64,000 nucleotides of DNA, taken from positions 2,542,001 through 2,606,000 of the forward strand of contig NZ_MZMO01000001.1 in assembly GCF_002240565.1 (NCBI RefSeq), read 5' to 3'. Origin of the DNA: Clavibacter michiganensis subsp. insidiosus (GTDB lineage Bacteria; Actinomycetota; Actinomycetes; Actinomycetales; Microbacteriaceae). The notes beneath the pieces were generated by a model. The model searched no databases and was not told where the DNA came from. It worked only from the letters and a program-made list of their open reading frames with translations. The translations under genes were made by a program, and so were the position numbers. The stretch's first letter is position 1. Each line of letters starts with the position of its first letter. Positions 19,538 to 28,691 of this stretch are shown here, in pieces.

Positions 19538-19990
19538 TCAGCGGCCGGCCCGGCCCTCGTCGGGGGGCCGGCGGAACGAGAACCAGCGGTGCCCGACGTA
19601 GCTGATGAGCGTGATCACCACCACGATGAGCGCCTGGGCCACGAGACGCGGGACGCCCGCCGCGACGAGCAGCGGCAGCGAGACGGCGTTGAGCGCGATG
19701 GACACGGCGTACACCGACACGAAGCGCGCGAGGTCGCGCAGAACGTGGCCGCGGACGCGGAACACGAGCCGCCGGTACAGGGCGAACGCCACGAGCACGG
19801 CCACGGCGTAGCTCCCGGCGAGCGGGACGAGCGACCCGAGCACCGGCAGCCCCGCCGCGTCGAGCACCCGTCCCGCGGTGGCGGCGAGCCCCGCGAAGAG
19901 GAGGAACGCGAAGACGGTGTTGAAGCCGCCGACCAGGAGGAACGCCACGCGCTCGTCGCGGAGGAGCGCGCGGATGCGGGAGGCGGCCAT
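19538..19990 (-). CDS. GtrA-family small membrane protein (second of three)
   Basis: About 150 residues with four hydrophobic segments. FLLVGGFNTVFAFLLF begins the first, LYRRLVFRVRG is the basic loop and YVGHRWFSFRRPP is the C-terminal signature. It is very similar in layout to the GtrA at 4.8-5.3 kb. ATG 19990 is chosen because the conserved region begins ten residues later; an in-frame GTG seven codons upstream is possible. It lies just upstream of rmlC on the same strand and is divergent from rmlB, which places it in the rhamnose block. Whether it handles a rhamnose-related lipid intermediate is speculation. Confidence 0.82.
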   Translation of the reverse strand: MAASRIRALLRDERVAFLLVGGFNTVFAFLLFAGLAATAGRVLDAAGLPVLGSLVPLAGSYAVAVLVAFALYRRLVFRVRGHVLRDLARFVSVYAVSIALNAVSLPLLVAAGVPRLVAQALIVVVITLISYVGHRWFSFRRPPDEGRAGR

Positions 19991-20078
19991 CCCCGCATCC
20001 TGCCCGCTCACCCCCGGGATCCGCCGTGCGGCCCGCGCCTCCCCCGCACGGGGACGTGGCCACGGGGGCCGTCGCCGG

Positions 20079-20084
20079 TACACT
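20079..20084 (+). promoter_or_regulatory. Candidate -10 box for rmlBD
   Basis: TACACT in the context GCCGGTACACT, 87 bases before ATG 20171. The same CCGGTANNNT context recurs before several other genes here. Confidence 0.35.
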
Positions 20085-20170
20085 CGCAGGCGGTCCGCCC
20101 CCGAACAGCAGCGGACTCTCCCCCGACGTCGGCCCACCCGCCCGGCGTCTCGACGACAGGACACATCCCC

Positions 20171-21160
20171 ATGAGGATCCTCGTGACCGGCGGCGCCGGC
20201 TTCATCGGCTCCAACTTCGTGCGCCACGCGCTCCAGGACCACTACGCCGGGCTCGAGGGCGCCGACGTCGTCGTGCTCGACGCGCTCACCTACTCGGGCA
20301 ACCTCGAGAACCTCGCGCCCGTCAGCGACTCCCCGCGGTACACGTTCGTCCAGGGCGACATCCGCGACGACGCCGTGCTCGACGAGTGGATCCCGCAGGT
20401 CGACGCGGTCGTGCACTTCGCGGCCGAGAGCCACGTCGACCGCTCCGTCCGCGACGCGAGCATCTTCGTCGAGACCAACGTGCTCGGCACGCAGAAGCTC
20501 CTCGACGCGGCCCTCCGCCACGACCTCAAGCGCTTCGTGCACGTCTCCACCGACGAGGTCTACGGATCCATCGCCGAGGGTTCGTGGGACGAGGAGCGGC
20601 CGCTCGAGCCGAACTCCCCCTACTCGGCGTCGAAGGCCGGCAGCGACCTGCTCGCCCGCTCGTACCACCGCACGCACGGGCTCAACGTCTCCATCACGCG
20701 CTGCTCGAACAACTACGGGCCGTACCACTTCCCCGAGAAGGTCATCCCGCTCTTCGTCACGAACCTCATCGACGACAAGCACGTCCCGCTCTACGGCGAG
20801 GGCCTCAACATCCGCGACTGGCTGCACGTCGACGACCACTGCCGCGGCATCGCGCTCGTGCTCGTGCAGGGCGCGCCCGGCGAGATCTACAACATCGGCG
20901 GCGGCACCGAGCTCACCAACCGCGAGCTCACGCAGCTCCTGCTCGACGCCACCGGCCGCGACTGGTCGTACGTCGACCGCGTCGAGGACCGCAAGGGCCA
21001 CGACCTGCGCTACTCCGTCGACATCTCCAAGATCCAGCGCGAGCTCGGCTACGCACCGCAGGTGCCGTTCGAGCAGGGCCTCGCCGACGTCGTGCAGTGG
21101 TACCGCGACAACCGCGCGTGGTGGGAGCCGCTGAAGGCGCGCGCCGAGCTGCCCGCGTGA
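20171..21160 (+). CDS. rmlB: dTDP-glucose 4,6-dehydratase
   Basis: Second step of dTDP-rhamnose synthesis: NAD-dependent dehydration of dTDP-glucose to the 4-keto-6-deoxy sugar. The 329-residue protein starts MRILVTGGAGFIGSNF with the GxxGxxG motif. It has FAAESHVDRS, VHVSTDEVYGS with the catalytic Asp-Glu pair, and PYSASKAGSDLL with the Tyr-x-x-x-Lys pair, then TRCSNNYGPYHFPEK. All diagnostic positions are intact. The next gene, rmlD, overlaps by 4 bases (GTGA). The upstream gap to the divergent GtrA gene contains a candidate promoter. Confidence 0.97.
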   Translation: MRILVTGGAGFIGSNFVRHALQDHYAGLEGADVVVLDALTYSGNLENLAPVSDSPRYTFVQGDIRDDAVLDEWIPQVDAVVHFAAESHVDRSVRDASIFVETNVLGTQKLLDAALRHDLKRFVHVSTDEVYGSIAEGSWDEERPLEPNSPYSASKAGSDLLARSYHRTHGLNVSITRCSNNYGPYHFPEKVIPLFVTNLIDDKHVPLYGEGLNIRDWLHVDDHCRGIALVLVQGAPGEIYNIGGGTELTNRELTQLLLDATGRDWSYVDRVEDRKGHDLRYSVDISKIQRELGYAPQVPFEQGLADVVQWYRDNRAWWEPLKARAELPA

Positions 21161-22011
21161 GCCGGATCCTCGTCACGGGCGGGCGCGGCATGCTCGGCCA
21201 GGACCTCCTCCCGGCCCTCGCCGCGCACGACGCGACGGCGCCCGCGCGCGCCGAGCTCGACATCACCGACGAGGCCGCCGTCCGCGCCGCCGTCGCCGGG
21301 CACGACGTGGTCGTCAACCTGGCCGCGTACACCGCGGTCGACGCGGCCGAGGAGCACGAGGACGCGGCCCGGGCGATCAACGCGACCGGCGCCGGCGTGC
21401 TCGCGCGCGCGGCCGCCGACGCGGGCGCGCGCATCGTGCACGTCTCCACCGACTACGTCTTCGACGGATCCGCGACCTCCCCCTACCCGGAGGAGGCGCC
21501 CCACGCGCCCGTCTCCGCCTACGGCCGCACCAAGGCCGAGGGCGAGCGGCTCGTGCTCGACGGCCACCCGGAGGGCGCGAGCGTCGTCCGCACCGCATGG
21601 CTGTACGGCGCGGGCGGCGCGTCCTTCCCCTCCACGATGCTGCGGCTCGCGGCCTCGCACGACACGGTCTCCGTGGTCGACGACCAGCGCGGCCAGCCGA
21701 CGTGGACGGTCGACCTCGCCGCGCGCATCGTCGAGCTCGTCGACGCCGGCGCGCCCGCGGGCGTCTTCCACGGCACGGCCACCGGCGAGGCGACCTGGTA
21801 CGAGCTCGCGCGGGCCGTCTTCGCGGAGGCGGGCCTGGATCCCGAGCGCGTGCGGCCCACCGACAGCGCGTCCTTCGTGCGCCCCGCCCCGCGCCCCGCC
21901 TACTCGGTGCTCGGGCACGACGCCTGGGCCCGCGTCGGCCTCGTGCCGCTCCGCGACTGGCGCGCGGCGCTGTCCGACGCCGCCCGGCACGGCGTCCTCC
22001 GGGCGCGCTGA
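21157..22011 (+). CDS. rmlD: dTDP-4-dehydrorhamnose reductase
   Basis: Final step of dTDP-L-rhamnose synthesis, an NAD(P)H-dependent reductase. The 284-residue protein has ILVTGGRGMLGQDL, VVNLAAYTAVDAAEE, VHVSTDYVFDG and AYGRTKAEGE (Tyr-x-x-x-Lys), followed by VRTAWLYG, all typical. GTG 21157 overlaps the rmlB stop, so the two are translationally coupled. The product is a likely donor for one of the nearby GT2 enzymes and for the polymer exported by the ABC pair immediately downstream. Confidence 0.95.
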   Translation: MSRILVTGGRGMLGQDLLPALAAHDATAPARAELDITDEAAVRAAVAGHDVVVNLAAYTAVDAAEEHEDAARAINATGAGVLARAAADAGARIVHVSTDYVFDGSATSPYPEEAPHAPVSAYGRTKAEGERLVLDGHPEGASVVRTAWLYGAGGASFPSTMLRLAASHDTVSVVDDQRGQPTWTVDLAARIVELVDAGAPAGVFHGTATGEATWYELARAVFAEAGLDPERVRPTDSASFVRPAPRPAYSVLGHDAWARVGLVPLRDWRAALSDAARHGVLRAR

Positions 22012-22015
22012 CGGT

Positions 22016-22021
22016 TACACT
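22016..22021 (+). promoter_or_regulatory. Candidate -10 box for the ABC exporter operon
   Basis: TACACT five bases after the rmlD stop and 84 bases before GTG 22106. It would allow expression of the exporter independent of rmlBD. Confidence 0.3.
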
Positions 22022-22105
22022 CGTGTCCGGTCCGATCCCGGACACCCGAGCCGATCCCGCTCCGCGCCCCGCGCGGGCCCCACGCAGTCCGAAGGGCACC
22101 ATCAC

Positions 22106-22975
22106 GTGTCGAGCATGACGAGTTCCCAGTCCCGGGAGTTCTCGAGGCCCGGCACGGGCGCGGGGCTCCTGGACGTGTACCGCCGCCGCTACCTCCTCTC
22201 CCTCCTCGTGAAGAAGGAGGTGCAGGTCAGGTACCGCGGATCCGTCCTCGGCTGGCTCTGGTCGTACGTCAAGCCGGCGGCGCAGTTCGCCGTGTTCTTC
22301 GTGGCGATGGGCGTGTTCCTGCAGCTGAACCGCAACCAGGTGAACTACCCCGTCTACCTGTTCTCCGGGATCATCCTCATCAACTTCTACACGGAGGCCT
22401 TCTCCAACTCCACGAAGTCGCTCGTGGACAACGGGGCGCTGATCAAGAAGATCTACCTGCCCCGGGAGCTGTTCCCGGTGTCGAGCACGTTCGTGGCGCT
22501 CGTCAACTTCCTGCCGCAGCTCGTGATCCTGCTCGTCGTCTGCCTGCTGGTCGGCTGGGCTCCGACACCCGTGCAGGTGCTCGGGATCTTCCTCGCGGTC
22601 GCCATCATCGGCACGCTGGCCATCGGCCTCGGCATGCTCTTCGGCGCCGCCAACGTGTCGTTCCGCGACTCGCAGAACTTCGTCGAGCTCATCGTCATGG
22701 TCGTCGTGTGGGCCTCGCCCGTGCTCTACCCCTACGCGCAGGTCGCGAAGGTGCTGCCCGACTGGCTGCTCGTGATCTACCAGCTCAACCCCGTCACCGC
22801 GGCGGTCGAGCTGTTCCACGCCGCGTTCTGGTACCCGACCACGGGCGGCGCCGGCGAGCTGCCGCCGAACCTCTGGGTGTACGGGTTCATCGCCCTCGGC
22901 GTCTCGCTCCTGAGCCTCCTGCTCGGGCAGCTCGTCTTCAAGAAGCTGGAGGGGCGCTTTGCCCAGGACCTCTGA
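22106..22975 (+). CDS. wzm: ABC-2 type polysaccharide export permease (Wzm/TagG-like)
   Basis: Membrane half of an exporter for lipid-linked polysaccharide or teichoic-acid-like polymer. A 289-residue protein with a cytoplasmic N-terminus, [22 protein letters not shown] (the amphipathic interface segment) and six hydrophobic segments, ending PVTAAVELF and [12 protein letters not shown], as in TagG/Wzm permeases. The ATPase gene starts 17 bases before this stop, so the two subunits are made together. Placement directly after rmlBD suggests a rhamnose-containing cargo; that is inference. GTG 22106 and an in-frame ATG at 22115 are both possible starts. Confidence 0.88.
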   Translation: MSSMTSSQSREFSRPGTGAGLLDVYRRRYLLSLLVKKEVQVRYRGSVLGWLWSYVKPAAQFAVFFVAMGVFLQLNRNQVNYPVYLFSGIILINFYTEAFSNSTKSLVDNGALIKKIYLPRELFPVSSTFVALVNFLPQLVILLVVCLLVGWAPTPVQVLGIFLAVAIIGTLAIGLGMLFGAANVSFRDSQNFVELIVMVVVWASPVLYPYAQVAKVLPDWLLVIYQLNPVTAAVELFHAAFWYPTTGGAGELPPNLWVYGFIALGVSLLSLLLGQLVFKKLEGRFAQDL

Positions 22976-23705
22976 GTCGGACGCGCTCCCGCGCATCATC
23001 GTCGAGAACGTGCGGAAGTCGTTCCTCCTCCGCCACACCCACTCCATCAAGGAGACGGTCATCGCGGCCGTCCGCCGGAAGCCGCTGGCCTCCACCTTCG
23101 ACGCGCTCGACGACGTCAGCTTCTCCGTCCGGCCCGGCGAGTCCGTGGCCCTCATGGGCTTCAACGGATCCGGCAAGTCCACGCTGCTCAAGCTCATCTC
23201 GGGCGTCTACCAGCCCGACAGCGGCGAGGTGCTCGCGCGCGGGCGCATCGCCGGCCTCATCGAGGTGGGCGCGGGCTTCCACCCCGACCTCTCGGGCCGC
23301 GAGAACATCTACCTCAACGCCGCGATCCTCGGCATGGAGCAGCACGAGATCGACGCGCGCTTCGACCAGATCGTCGAGTTCAGCGAGATCGAGAAGTTCA
23401 TCGACACCGAGGTCAAGCACTACTCCTCGGGCATGTTCCTGCGCCTGGCGTTCTCGGTCGCGATCCACACCGAGGTCGACATCCTGCTGGTGGACGAGAT
23501 CCTCTCGGTGGGCGACGAGCCGTTCCAGCGCAAGTGCCTCGCGAAGATCCGCGAGCTGCACGACCAGGGGAAGACCCTGGTCGTCGTGAGCCACGACCTC
23601 GACATGGTGTCGGACCTCTGCGAGCGCGGGATCCTCATCCAGTCCGGGAAGGTCGCGTTCGACGGCCCGTCCAAGGACGCGGTCGAGCGGATGCGCCGGA
23701 GCTGA
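22959..23705 (+). CDS. wzt: ABC-type polysaccharide exporter ATPase (Wzt/TagH-like, short form)
   Basis: ATPase partner of the upstream permease. The 248-residue protein has Walker [10 protein letters not shown] (about 67-75), the signature [12 protein letters not shown], Walker [10 protein letters not shown] and the switch VVSHD. The N-terminal [14 protein letters not shown] followed by LDDVSFSV is typical of polymer exporters. It ends soon after the ATPase fold and so lacks the C-terminal carbohydrate-binding domain that recognises a capped O-antigen in full-length Wzt. Export should therefore not depend on a Wzt-type chain cap; a TagGH-like or RfbE-like mechanism is more likely. ATG 22959 lies inside the permease gene. 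Confidence 0.92.
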   Translation: MPRTSESDALPRIIVENVRKSFLLRHTHSIKETVIAAVRRKPLASTFDALDDVSFSVRPGESVALMGFNGSGKSTLLKLISGVYQPDSGEVLARGRIAGLIEVGAGFHPDLSGRENIYLNAAILGMEQHEIDARFDQIVEFSEIEKFIDTEVKHYSSGMFLRLAFSVAIHTEVDILLVDEILSVGDEPFQRKCLAKIRELHDQGKTLVVVSHDLDMVSDLCERGILIQSGKVAFDGPSKDAVERMRRS

Positions 23706-23707
23706 GC

Positions 23708-23750
23708 CCGGCGGCGCCGCGCCCTCCCGGGTTCCCGGGCGCCGCGCCGG
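23708..23750. terminator. GC-rich hairpin after the ABC exporter
   Basis: Interrupted inverted repeats, including a CCCGGG-TT-CCCGGG core, lie between the ATPase stop and the next -10 box. There is no T-run, as usual in high-GC actinobacteria. Terminator function is inferred. Confidence 0.35.
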
Positions 23751-23756
23751 TACGAT
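23751..23756 (+). promoter_or_regulatory. Candidate -10 box for the GT4 gene
   Basis: TACGAT in the context GCCGGTACGAT, 43 bases before GTG 23800. Confidence 0.35.
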
Positions 23757-23799
23757 GGTCCTCCCGCGGGCCGACCCGACACCCGCGCGATGGAGGACC

Positions 23800-24939
23800 G
23801 TGACCACCACGCTGCGCGTGATCATCGACCAGCTGACCGGCCCGACGCCCGGCGGCATCGGCCGCTACGCCGAGGACCTGACGAGCGCGATCGTCGCCGC
23901 GACGCCCAGCGGGTGCGAGGTCGAGGGGGTCGTCTCCGCGATCACGCCCGAGCAGACGGCCGACCTCGAGGCGCGCTTGCCCGGCCTCGCGCGCATCACG
24001 CGCGTCCCGCTCCCCCGCCGCGAGCTCTCCCGTGCCTGGCAGCTGGGCCTCCCGACGCCCGGCACGACCGGCATGGTCCACGCGCCCGGCCTCCTCGCGC
24101 CGCTGCGCCGCCACGACCGCGTGAACACGAACGACCAGATCGTCGCCACCATCCACGACGTCAACGCGTGGACGCACCCCGAGAGCATGACGAGCGCATC
24201 CGTCTCCTGGACGAAGGCCATGGCCAAGCGCGCGCGCAAGCACGCCGACGCCGTCGTGGTGCCCTCGCACGCGCTGGCCGAGGAGCTGGCGCGCTACGTC
24301 GACCTGGGCGACCGGGTGCGGGTGATCGGCGGGGCCGTCAGCCCGCGCATCGCCCTGCCCGAGGATCGCGCCGCCCGTGCCGCGGAGCTCGACCTGCCCG
24401 CCGACTACCTGCTCACCGTCGGGAGCCTCGAGCCGCGCAAGGGCGTCCAGGCGCTCGTGGAGGCGCTGGCCCGTCCCGAGACCGGCGACCTGCCGCTCCT
24501 CATCGTCGGCCCCGCCACATGGGGCGACGTCGAGCTCGCGCAGGTCGCCGACGAGGCGGGCGTCGACCCGTCGCGCGTGCGGAGCCTCGGATCCCTCACG
24601 GACGCCGACCTGGCCGTCGCCCTCGACCGCGCCACGGTCTTCGTGCACCCGAGCCTCTCGGAGGGCTTCGGCCTCCCGGTCGTGGAGGCGCTGTCGTTCG
24701 GCACGCCCGTCGTGCACTCGGACGCGCCGGCCCTCCTCGAGGTCGCGGCGGACGCGGGCGTGGTGGTGCCACGCGAGGACGCCGCCGGCTACCCGCTGCG
24801 CCTCGCCGAGGCCATCGGCGGCCTGCTGTCCGACACGGCCGCACGCGAGCGCCTCGCTGTCGTCGGCCAGGACCGCGCCCGGGCCTTCAGCTGGCGCGAC
24901 TCGGCCGAGAAAGTCTGGCAGCTGCACGCCGACCTGTAG
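23800..24939 (+). CDS. Family 4 glycosyltransferase (mannosyltransferase-like)
   Basis: A 379-residue retaining GT-B enzyme. [14 protein letters not shown] (about 11-24) is the N-terminal acceptor-side glycine loop; [15 protein letters not shown] starts the donor domain. [25 protein letters not shown] contains the E-x7-E motif of GT4 enzymes that bind GDP- or UDP-sugars. The overall pattern resembles WbpY/MtfA-like mannosyltransferases, but the donor is not certain. GTG 23800 is chosen over the in-frame ATG at 23755 because GGAGGA precedes it by 5 bases and the domain starts within five residues. Convergent with the LCP gene. Confidence 0.85.
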   Translation: MTTTLRVIIDQLTGPTPGGIGRYAEDLTSAIVAATPSGCEVEGVVSAITPEQTADLEARLPGLARITRVPLPRRELSRAWQLGLPTPGTTGMVHAPGLLAPLRRHDRVNTNDQIVATIHDVNAWTHPESMTSASVSWTKAMAKRARKHADAVVVPSHALAEELARYVDLGDRVRVIGGAVSPRIALPEDRAARAAELDLPADYLLTVGSLEPRKGVQALVEALARPETGDLPLLIVGPATWGDVELAQVADEAGVDPSRVRSLGSLTDADLAVALDRATVFVHPSLSEGFGLPVVEALSFGTPVVHSDAPALLEVAADAGVVVPREDAAGYPLRLAEAIGGLLSDTAARERLAVVGQDRARAFSWRDSAEKVWQLHADL

Positions 24940-24959
24940 GCGCCGCCCCGCCCCGGGGA

Positions 24960-26309
24960 TCAGCCCGCGGAGCCGTTCGCGAACTGCTGCTGGATCGCCT
25001 CGCGGATGGCCGGGAAGTCGGGCTTCTGCGAGTCGAACCTCGGCGGCACGATCTCCAGGTCGTCGATGGGCTGGTCCTTCGTCTTCAGCGCGAGCTGCGT
25101 GAAGTAGCCGAGCATGCCGCGCGGGATGTCGGTCTTGACCACCTGCTGGCCGGCCTGGGCGATCGCGTCGAACTTGGTGAGCACGTTGGCCGGGTCGAAC
25201 TGCTTCAGCACCGCCTGCTGCACCTCGCGCTGGCGCGACATGCGGTCGTAGTCGGTGGTCTGGTAGCGGGAGCGCGCGTACCAGAGCGCGTGGTAGCCGT
25301 CGAGCTTATGCTGACCCGGCTCGATCCACTCGGGGATGGGCACCGGGCGGAACTTGTCGTCGTGCCCGGATCCCATGCCGATGCGGCGCTGGACGTCGAT
25401 GTCGATGCCGCCGAGCGCGTCCACCATCTCGGAGAAGCCCTGCATGTCGATGAGCGCGTAGTACTGGATCGTGAGCCCCGTGACGCCCTGCACGGCCTCG
25501 CGCATCGCCTCGATGCCGGGGAGGCTGCCCTTCGCCTTCGCGTCGGGGTAGAGGTCCTGCTTGTAGACCTCGACCTCGGTGTAGATCGAGTTGAGCATGC
25601 AGGCGTCGACGTCGCAGCGCTGGTAGCCGTTCGGGTAGCGCTCCTTCAGGGGCGAGCCGTCGGAGAACGGGACCTTCTCCATGTCGCGCGGGAGGCCCAC
25701 CATGGTCGCGCGCCCGGTGTCGGCGTCGATGCTGACCACGGTGATGCTGTCGGGGCGCAGGCCGGCCCGGTCGCTGCCCGCGTCGCCGCCCAGCAGCATG
25801 ATGTTGTACCGCCCGTCGACCGGGGCCTCGGTGGCGTAGTCGCCGAAGATCCCGCCGAGGGCGCCGCGGCCGACGCCGACGATGTAGGCGGCGTAGCCCG
25901 CGGATCCCGCCGTGCCGACCAGGAGCAGCACCGACAGCGCGGCGATGACCGGGCGGGCCCGGGGAGCGACGCGGACGATGCGCGCGAGCCGCAGGGTGTC
26001 GAGCGCGAGCACCACCCACAGCACGGCGTAGGCCGCCAGCAGCACCTGCGCGGCGAGGAGCAGCCACTCCTGCGACACGATCTGGATGAGCGCGCCGCGG
26101 GCGAACAGCGCGAGTCCGCCGACGACGACGACGAGCGCCCACACGACCAGCGTGGAGGCAAGGCCGATGCGGCCGAGGCGGCGGTTCCCGGCGAGGACCT
26201 GGGCGCTCCCGGGGATGAGGACGTTCAGCACCACGAGCCACCAGGCCCGGGTGGTCATGATGCGCGGGGACCGGGTATCCGGGTGCCGGATGGGCTGGGT
26301 GAGGCTCAC
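24960..26309 (-). CDS. LCP (LytR-CpsA-Psr) family protein, wall-polymer ligase
   Basis: Members transfer lipid-linked polymers (teichoic acid, arabinogalactan or capsule) to peptidoglycan outside the membrane. The 449-residue protein has about four hydrophobic segments in residues 25-150. The LCP domain then starts near [22 protein letters not shown] and includes [21 protein letters not shown] and [22 protein letters not shown], where the conserved Asp/Arg residues that hold the lipid pyrophosphate are present. Four N-terminal segments are more than the single anchor of many LCP proteins. GTG 26309 overlaps the purE stop. It could attach the glycan made by the surrounding genes. Confidence 0.9.
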   Translation of the reverse strand: MSLTQPIRHPDTRSPRIMTTRAWWLVVLNVLIPGSAQVLAGNRRLGRIGLASTLVVWALVVVVGGLALFARGALIQIVSQEWLLLAAQVLLAAYAVLWVVLALDTLRLARIVRVAPRARPVIAALSVLLLVGTAGSAGYAAYIVGVGRGALGGIFGDYATEAPVDGRYNIMLLGGDAGSDRAGLRPDSITVVSIDADTGRATMVGLPRDMEKVPFSDGSPLKERYPNGYQRCDVDACMLNSIYTEVEVYKQDLYPDAKAKGSLPGIEAMREAVQGVTGLTIQYYALIDMQGFSEMVDALGGIDIDVQRRIGMGSGHDDKFRPVPIPEWIEPGQHKLDGYHALWYARSRYQTTDYDRMSRQREVQQAVLKQFDPANVLTKFDAIAQAGQQVVKTDIPRGMLGYFTQLALKTKDQPIDDLEIVPPRFDSQKPDFPAIREAIQQQFANGSAG

Positions 26310-26821
26310 GTCCGCGACGAGACCTTCTGCTGCAGCGCGGCGTTCTTCCGCTCCACGAGCTCGGCGAGCTCGGCGCGGTGGCGGGCGAGGGCGCCCGCGA
26401 TGCGCTCGTCCGAGGTGGAGAGGATGCGCGCGGCGAGCAGCCCCGCGTTCTCCGCCCCGCCGATGGAGACGGTGGCCACGGGCACGCCCGCGGGCATCTG
26501 CACGATCGACAGCAGGGAGTCCATGCCGTCGAGGGTCGCGAGGGGCACGGGCACGCCGATGACGGGCAGCGTGGTGACGGACGCGATCATGCCCGGCAGG
26601 TGCGCGGCGCCGCCTGCACCCGCGACGATGACGCGGATCCCCCGCTCGCGCGCCGTCTGCCCGTAGGCGATCATGCGCTCGGGCGTGCGGTGCGCGGAGA
26701 GCACCTCGACCTCGTGGGCGATGCCGAGGGCGTCGAGCGCGAGGGACGCCTTCTCCATCACGTTCCAGTCGGAGTCGGAGCCCATGACCAGGCCGACGCG
26801 TGCAGGGGTGTCGGGATTCAC
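26306..26821 (-). CDS. purE: 5-(carboxyamino)imidazole ribonucleotide mutase
   Basis: Purine synthesis: converts N5-CAIR, made by PurK, to CAIR. The protein of about 171 residues has [14 protein letters not shown] (about 10-23), SAHRTPERM, and [15 protein letters not shown], the substrate-phosphate and catalytic-His segments of class I PurE. GTG 26821 is preferred because a TAGCAT -10 box ends 8 bases before it, fitting a leaderless transcript; ATG 26830 overlaps that box. The stop overlaps the LCP start (GTGA). purK lies just upstream on the same strand, with 63 bases between. Confidence 0.95.
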   Translation of the reverse strand: MNPDTPARVGLVMGSDSDWNVMEKASLALDALGIAHEVEVLSAHRTPERMIAYGQTARERGIRVIVAGAGGAAHLPGMIASVTTLPVIGVPVPLATLDGMDSLLSIVQMPAGVPVATVSIGGAENAGLLAARILSTSDERIAGALARHRAELAELVERKNAALQQKVSSRT

Positions 26822-26828
26822 GGGCTCC

Positions 26829-26834
26829 ATGCTA
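26829..26834 (-). promoter_or_regulatory. Leaderless-type -10 box of purE (TAGCAT)
   Basis: TAGCAT on the minus strand with 7 bases to GTG 26821. It suggests purE can be transcribed separately from purK. Confidence 0.4.
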
Positions 26835-26884
26835 GGTGGCGGATCCTGCGGGACCGCCACGCCACGCAGCCCGCCCGCGCGCGG

Positions 26885-28012
26885 TCAGCCCCGGAAGAAC
26901 GTCGCCGCCGCGCGCGCCCGGTACGCGGTCTCGTCCAGGTCGTCGCCCACCACCGTGACGTGCCCGACCTTGCGGCCGGGTCGCGGGTCCTTGCCGTAGA
27001 AGTGGAAGCGCGCGTCCGGCTGGTCGGCGAGCGCCCGCGGGTAGCGGTCCGCGACGGTGCCGGACTCCGGGCCGCCGAGCACGTTGATCATGACCGACCA
27101 CGGCGCGAGCGGCCGGGTGGATCCGAGCGGCAGGTCGAGCACCGCGCGCAGGTGCTGCTCGAACTGGCCCGTGACCGCGCCGTCCATCGACCAGTGCCCG
27201 GTGTTGTGCGGGCGCATCGCCAGCTCGTTGACGAGGAGGCGCCCGTCGACGGTCTCGAACAGCTCGACCGCGAGGACGCCCGTGACGCCGAGCCCCTCGG
27301 CGATCCCGCGCGCCATCTCCTCCGCCGCCTCGCGCAGGCGGGAGCTCGCGCCGTGCGCCGGCGCGATGACCTCCGCGCACACGCCGTCGCGCTGGATCGA
27401 CTCGACGACGGGCCAGGCCGCGATGTCGCCCGAGGGGCGGCGCGCGACGGACTGCGCGAGCTCGCGGGCGTAGTCGACGAGCTCCTCGGCCAGCAGCGCG
27501 TCCCCGGCGCCGAGCGCGGCGAACCAGTCGTCGGCCTCGTCGGCTGCGCGCACCACCCGCACGCCCTTGCCGTCGTAGCCGCCGCGCGGCGTCTTCACGA
27601 CCGCGACGCCGCCGTTGTCGGCGAGGAACGCGGCGAGCGCCTGCCGGTCGGCGACGCGCGCCCAGATCGGCACCGGGACGCCCAGCTGCTCGAGGCGCTC
27701 GCGCATGAGCAGCTTGTCCTGGGCGACGAGCAGGGCGTCCGGGCCGGGGTGCACCGCGACGCCCTCGGCGACGAGCGCGCGGAGGACGTGCTGCGGCACG
27801 TGCTCGTGGTCGAACGTGATCACGTCGACGTCGCGGGCGAAGGCGCGGACGACCTCGAGGTCGCGGTAGTCCCCGACGGCCGTGGCGGCGAGCCCCGCGG
27901 ACATCCCGTCGGCCTCGGCGAGCACGCGGATCCCGATGCCGAGCTCCACGGCGGGCGCGATCATCATCCGGGCGAGCTGGCCGCCTCCGACGACTCCGAC
28001 GGTGGGCGTCAT
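26885..28012 (-). CDS. purK: 5-(carboxyamino)imidazole ribonucleotide synthase
   Basis: ATP-grasp enzyme carboxylating AIR to N5-CAIR in purine synthesis. The 375-residue protein begins with VGVVGGGQLARMM, has DVDVITFDHEHVP and AQDKLLMRE, then VVKTPRGGYDGKGV (the ATP-binding glycine loop). VELFETVDGRLLVNELAMRPHNTGHWS carries the metal-binding Glu/Asn pair and the HNTGHW signature. ATG 28012 has GAGGAGGA upstream. purE follows on the same strand. The upstream gap to the divergent GtrA gene is 136 bases. Confidence 0.96.
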   Translation of the reverse strand: MTPTVGVVGGGQLARMMIAPAVELGIGIRVLAEADGMSAGLAATAVGDYRDLEVVRAFARDVDVITFDHEHVPQHVLRALVAEGVAVHPGPDALLVAQDKLLMRERLEQLGVPVPIWARVADRQALAAFLADNGGVAVVKTPRGGYDGKGVRVVRAADEADDWFAALGAGDALLAEELVDYARELAQSVARRPSGDIAAWPVVESIQRDGVCAEVIAPAHGASSRLREAAEEMARGIAEGLGVTGVLAVELFETVDGRLLVNELAMRPHNTGHWSMDGAVTGQFEQHLRAVLDLPLGSTRPLAPWSVMINVLGGPESGTVADRYPRALADQPDARFHFYGKDPRPGRKVGHVTVVGDDLDETAYRARAAATFFRG

Positions 28013-28092
28013 GGTGTCCTCCTCGTACAGGTGGGTGGGCCCGCAGGCGCCCGCGGGCGGCCTGGGGACGGTCGGTGGGCGGGACCAGCCGG

Positions 28093-28098
28093 TATCAT
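28093..28098 (+). promoter_or_regulatory. Candidate -10 box for the third GtrA gene
   Basis: TATCAT in the context GCCGGTATCAT, 50 bases before ATG 28149; matches the recurring CCGGTANNNT context. Confidence 0.35.
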
Positions 28099-28148
28099 CG
28101 TCCGTCACGCCACCCGCCATCCTCCCCCATCCAGGACGGACCCCGCCC

Positions 28149-28652
28149 ATGTCCCCCCGTCGCTCCCTCGCGTCGCTCGGCGTCCAGATCGCGCAGTTCG
28201 GCGTCGTCGGCGGCGCGGGCTTCCTGGTGGACCTCGCGGTCTTCAACCTGCTGCGCGCCACGGTCTTCCACCCCGACGCCGTCGAGGCCGGCCCGCTGCT
28301 CGCCAAGGTCGCCTCGACCGTGGTCGCCATCGCCGTCAACTGGGTGGGCAACCGCTACTGGACCTTCGGCAAGCAGCGCACCACCCGCCGCGGCCGGGAG
28401 GCGCTCGAGTTCCTGGCGGTGAGCCTCCTCGGCATGGTCATCGGGCTCGCGTGCCTGTACGTCTCGCACTACGTGCTCGGGTACACGTCGCCGCTCGCGG
28501 ACAACGTCTCGGCCAACGTCATCGGCCTGGGGCTCGGATCCGCGGTGCGCTTCGTGCTCTACCGCCAGTGGGTCTACTCCCCCGCCCGTCGCCACGCCGC
28601 ACCGCAGGCGGCCGCGCGCACCGAGGACGCCGACCGGGTCGCGGTCTCCTAG
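28149..28652 (+). CDS. GtrA-family small membrane protein (third of three)
   Basis: A 167-residue protein with four hydrophobic segments. AQFGVVGGAGFLVDLAVF is the first, NWVGNRYWTFGKQRTTRR the aromatic-basic loop, and VRFVLYRQWVYS the C-terminal signature. This places it in a different GtrA branch (GNRYWTF type) from the two copies at 5 and 19.7 kb. It is followed by a hydrophilic tail. It stands alone, divergent from purK and convergent with the PH-domain gene. The loop order differs from the other two, so they are probably not recent duplicates. Confidence 0.82.
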   Translation: MSPRRSLASLGVQIAQFGVVGGAGFLVDLAVFNLLRATVFHPDAVEAGPLLAKVASTVVAIAVNWVGNRYWTFGKQRTTRRGREALEFLAVSLLGMVIGLACLYVSHYVLGYTSPLADNVSANVIGLGLGSAVRFVLYRQWVYSPARRHAAPQAAARTEDADRVAVS

Positions 28653-28691
28653 CTCCCGCCGACGCGGGGCCGGGCGCCGACGCGGGACCGG

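Noticed and set aside
28658..28691. Two copies of GCCGACGCGGG after the third GtrA gene
   Set aside because: Short GC-rich direct repeat expected by chance at this composition; no pairing or element ends.
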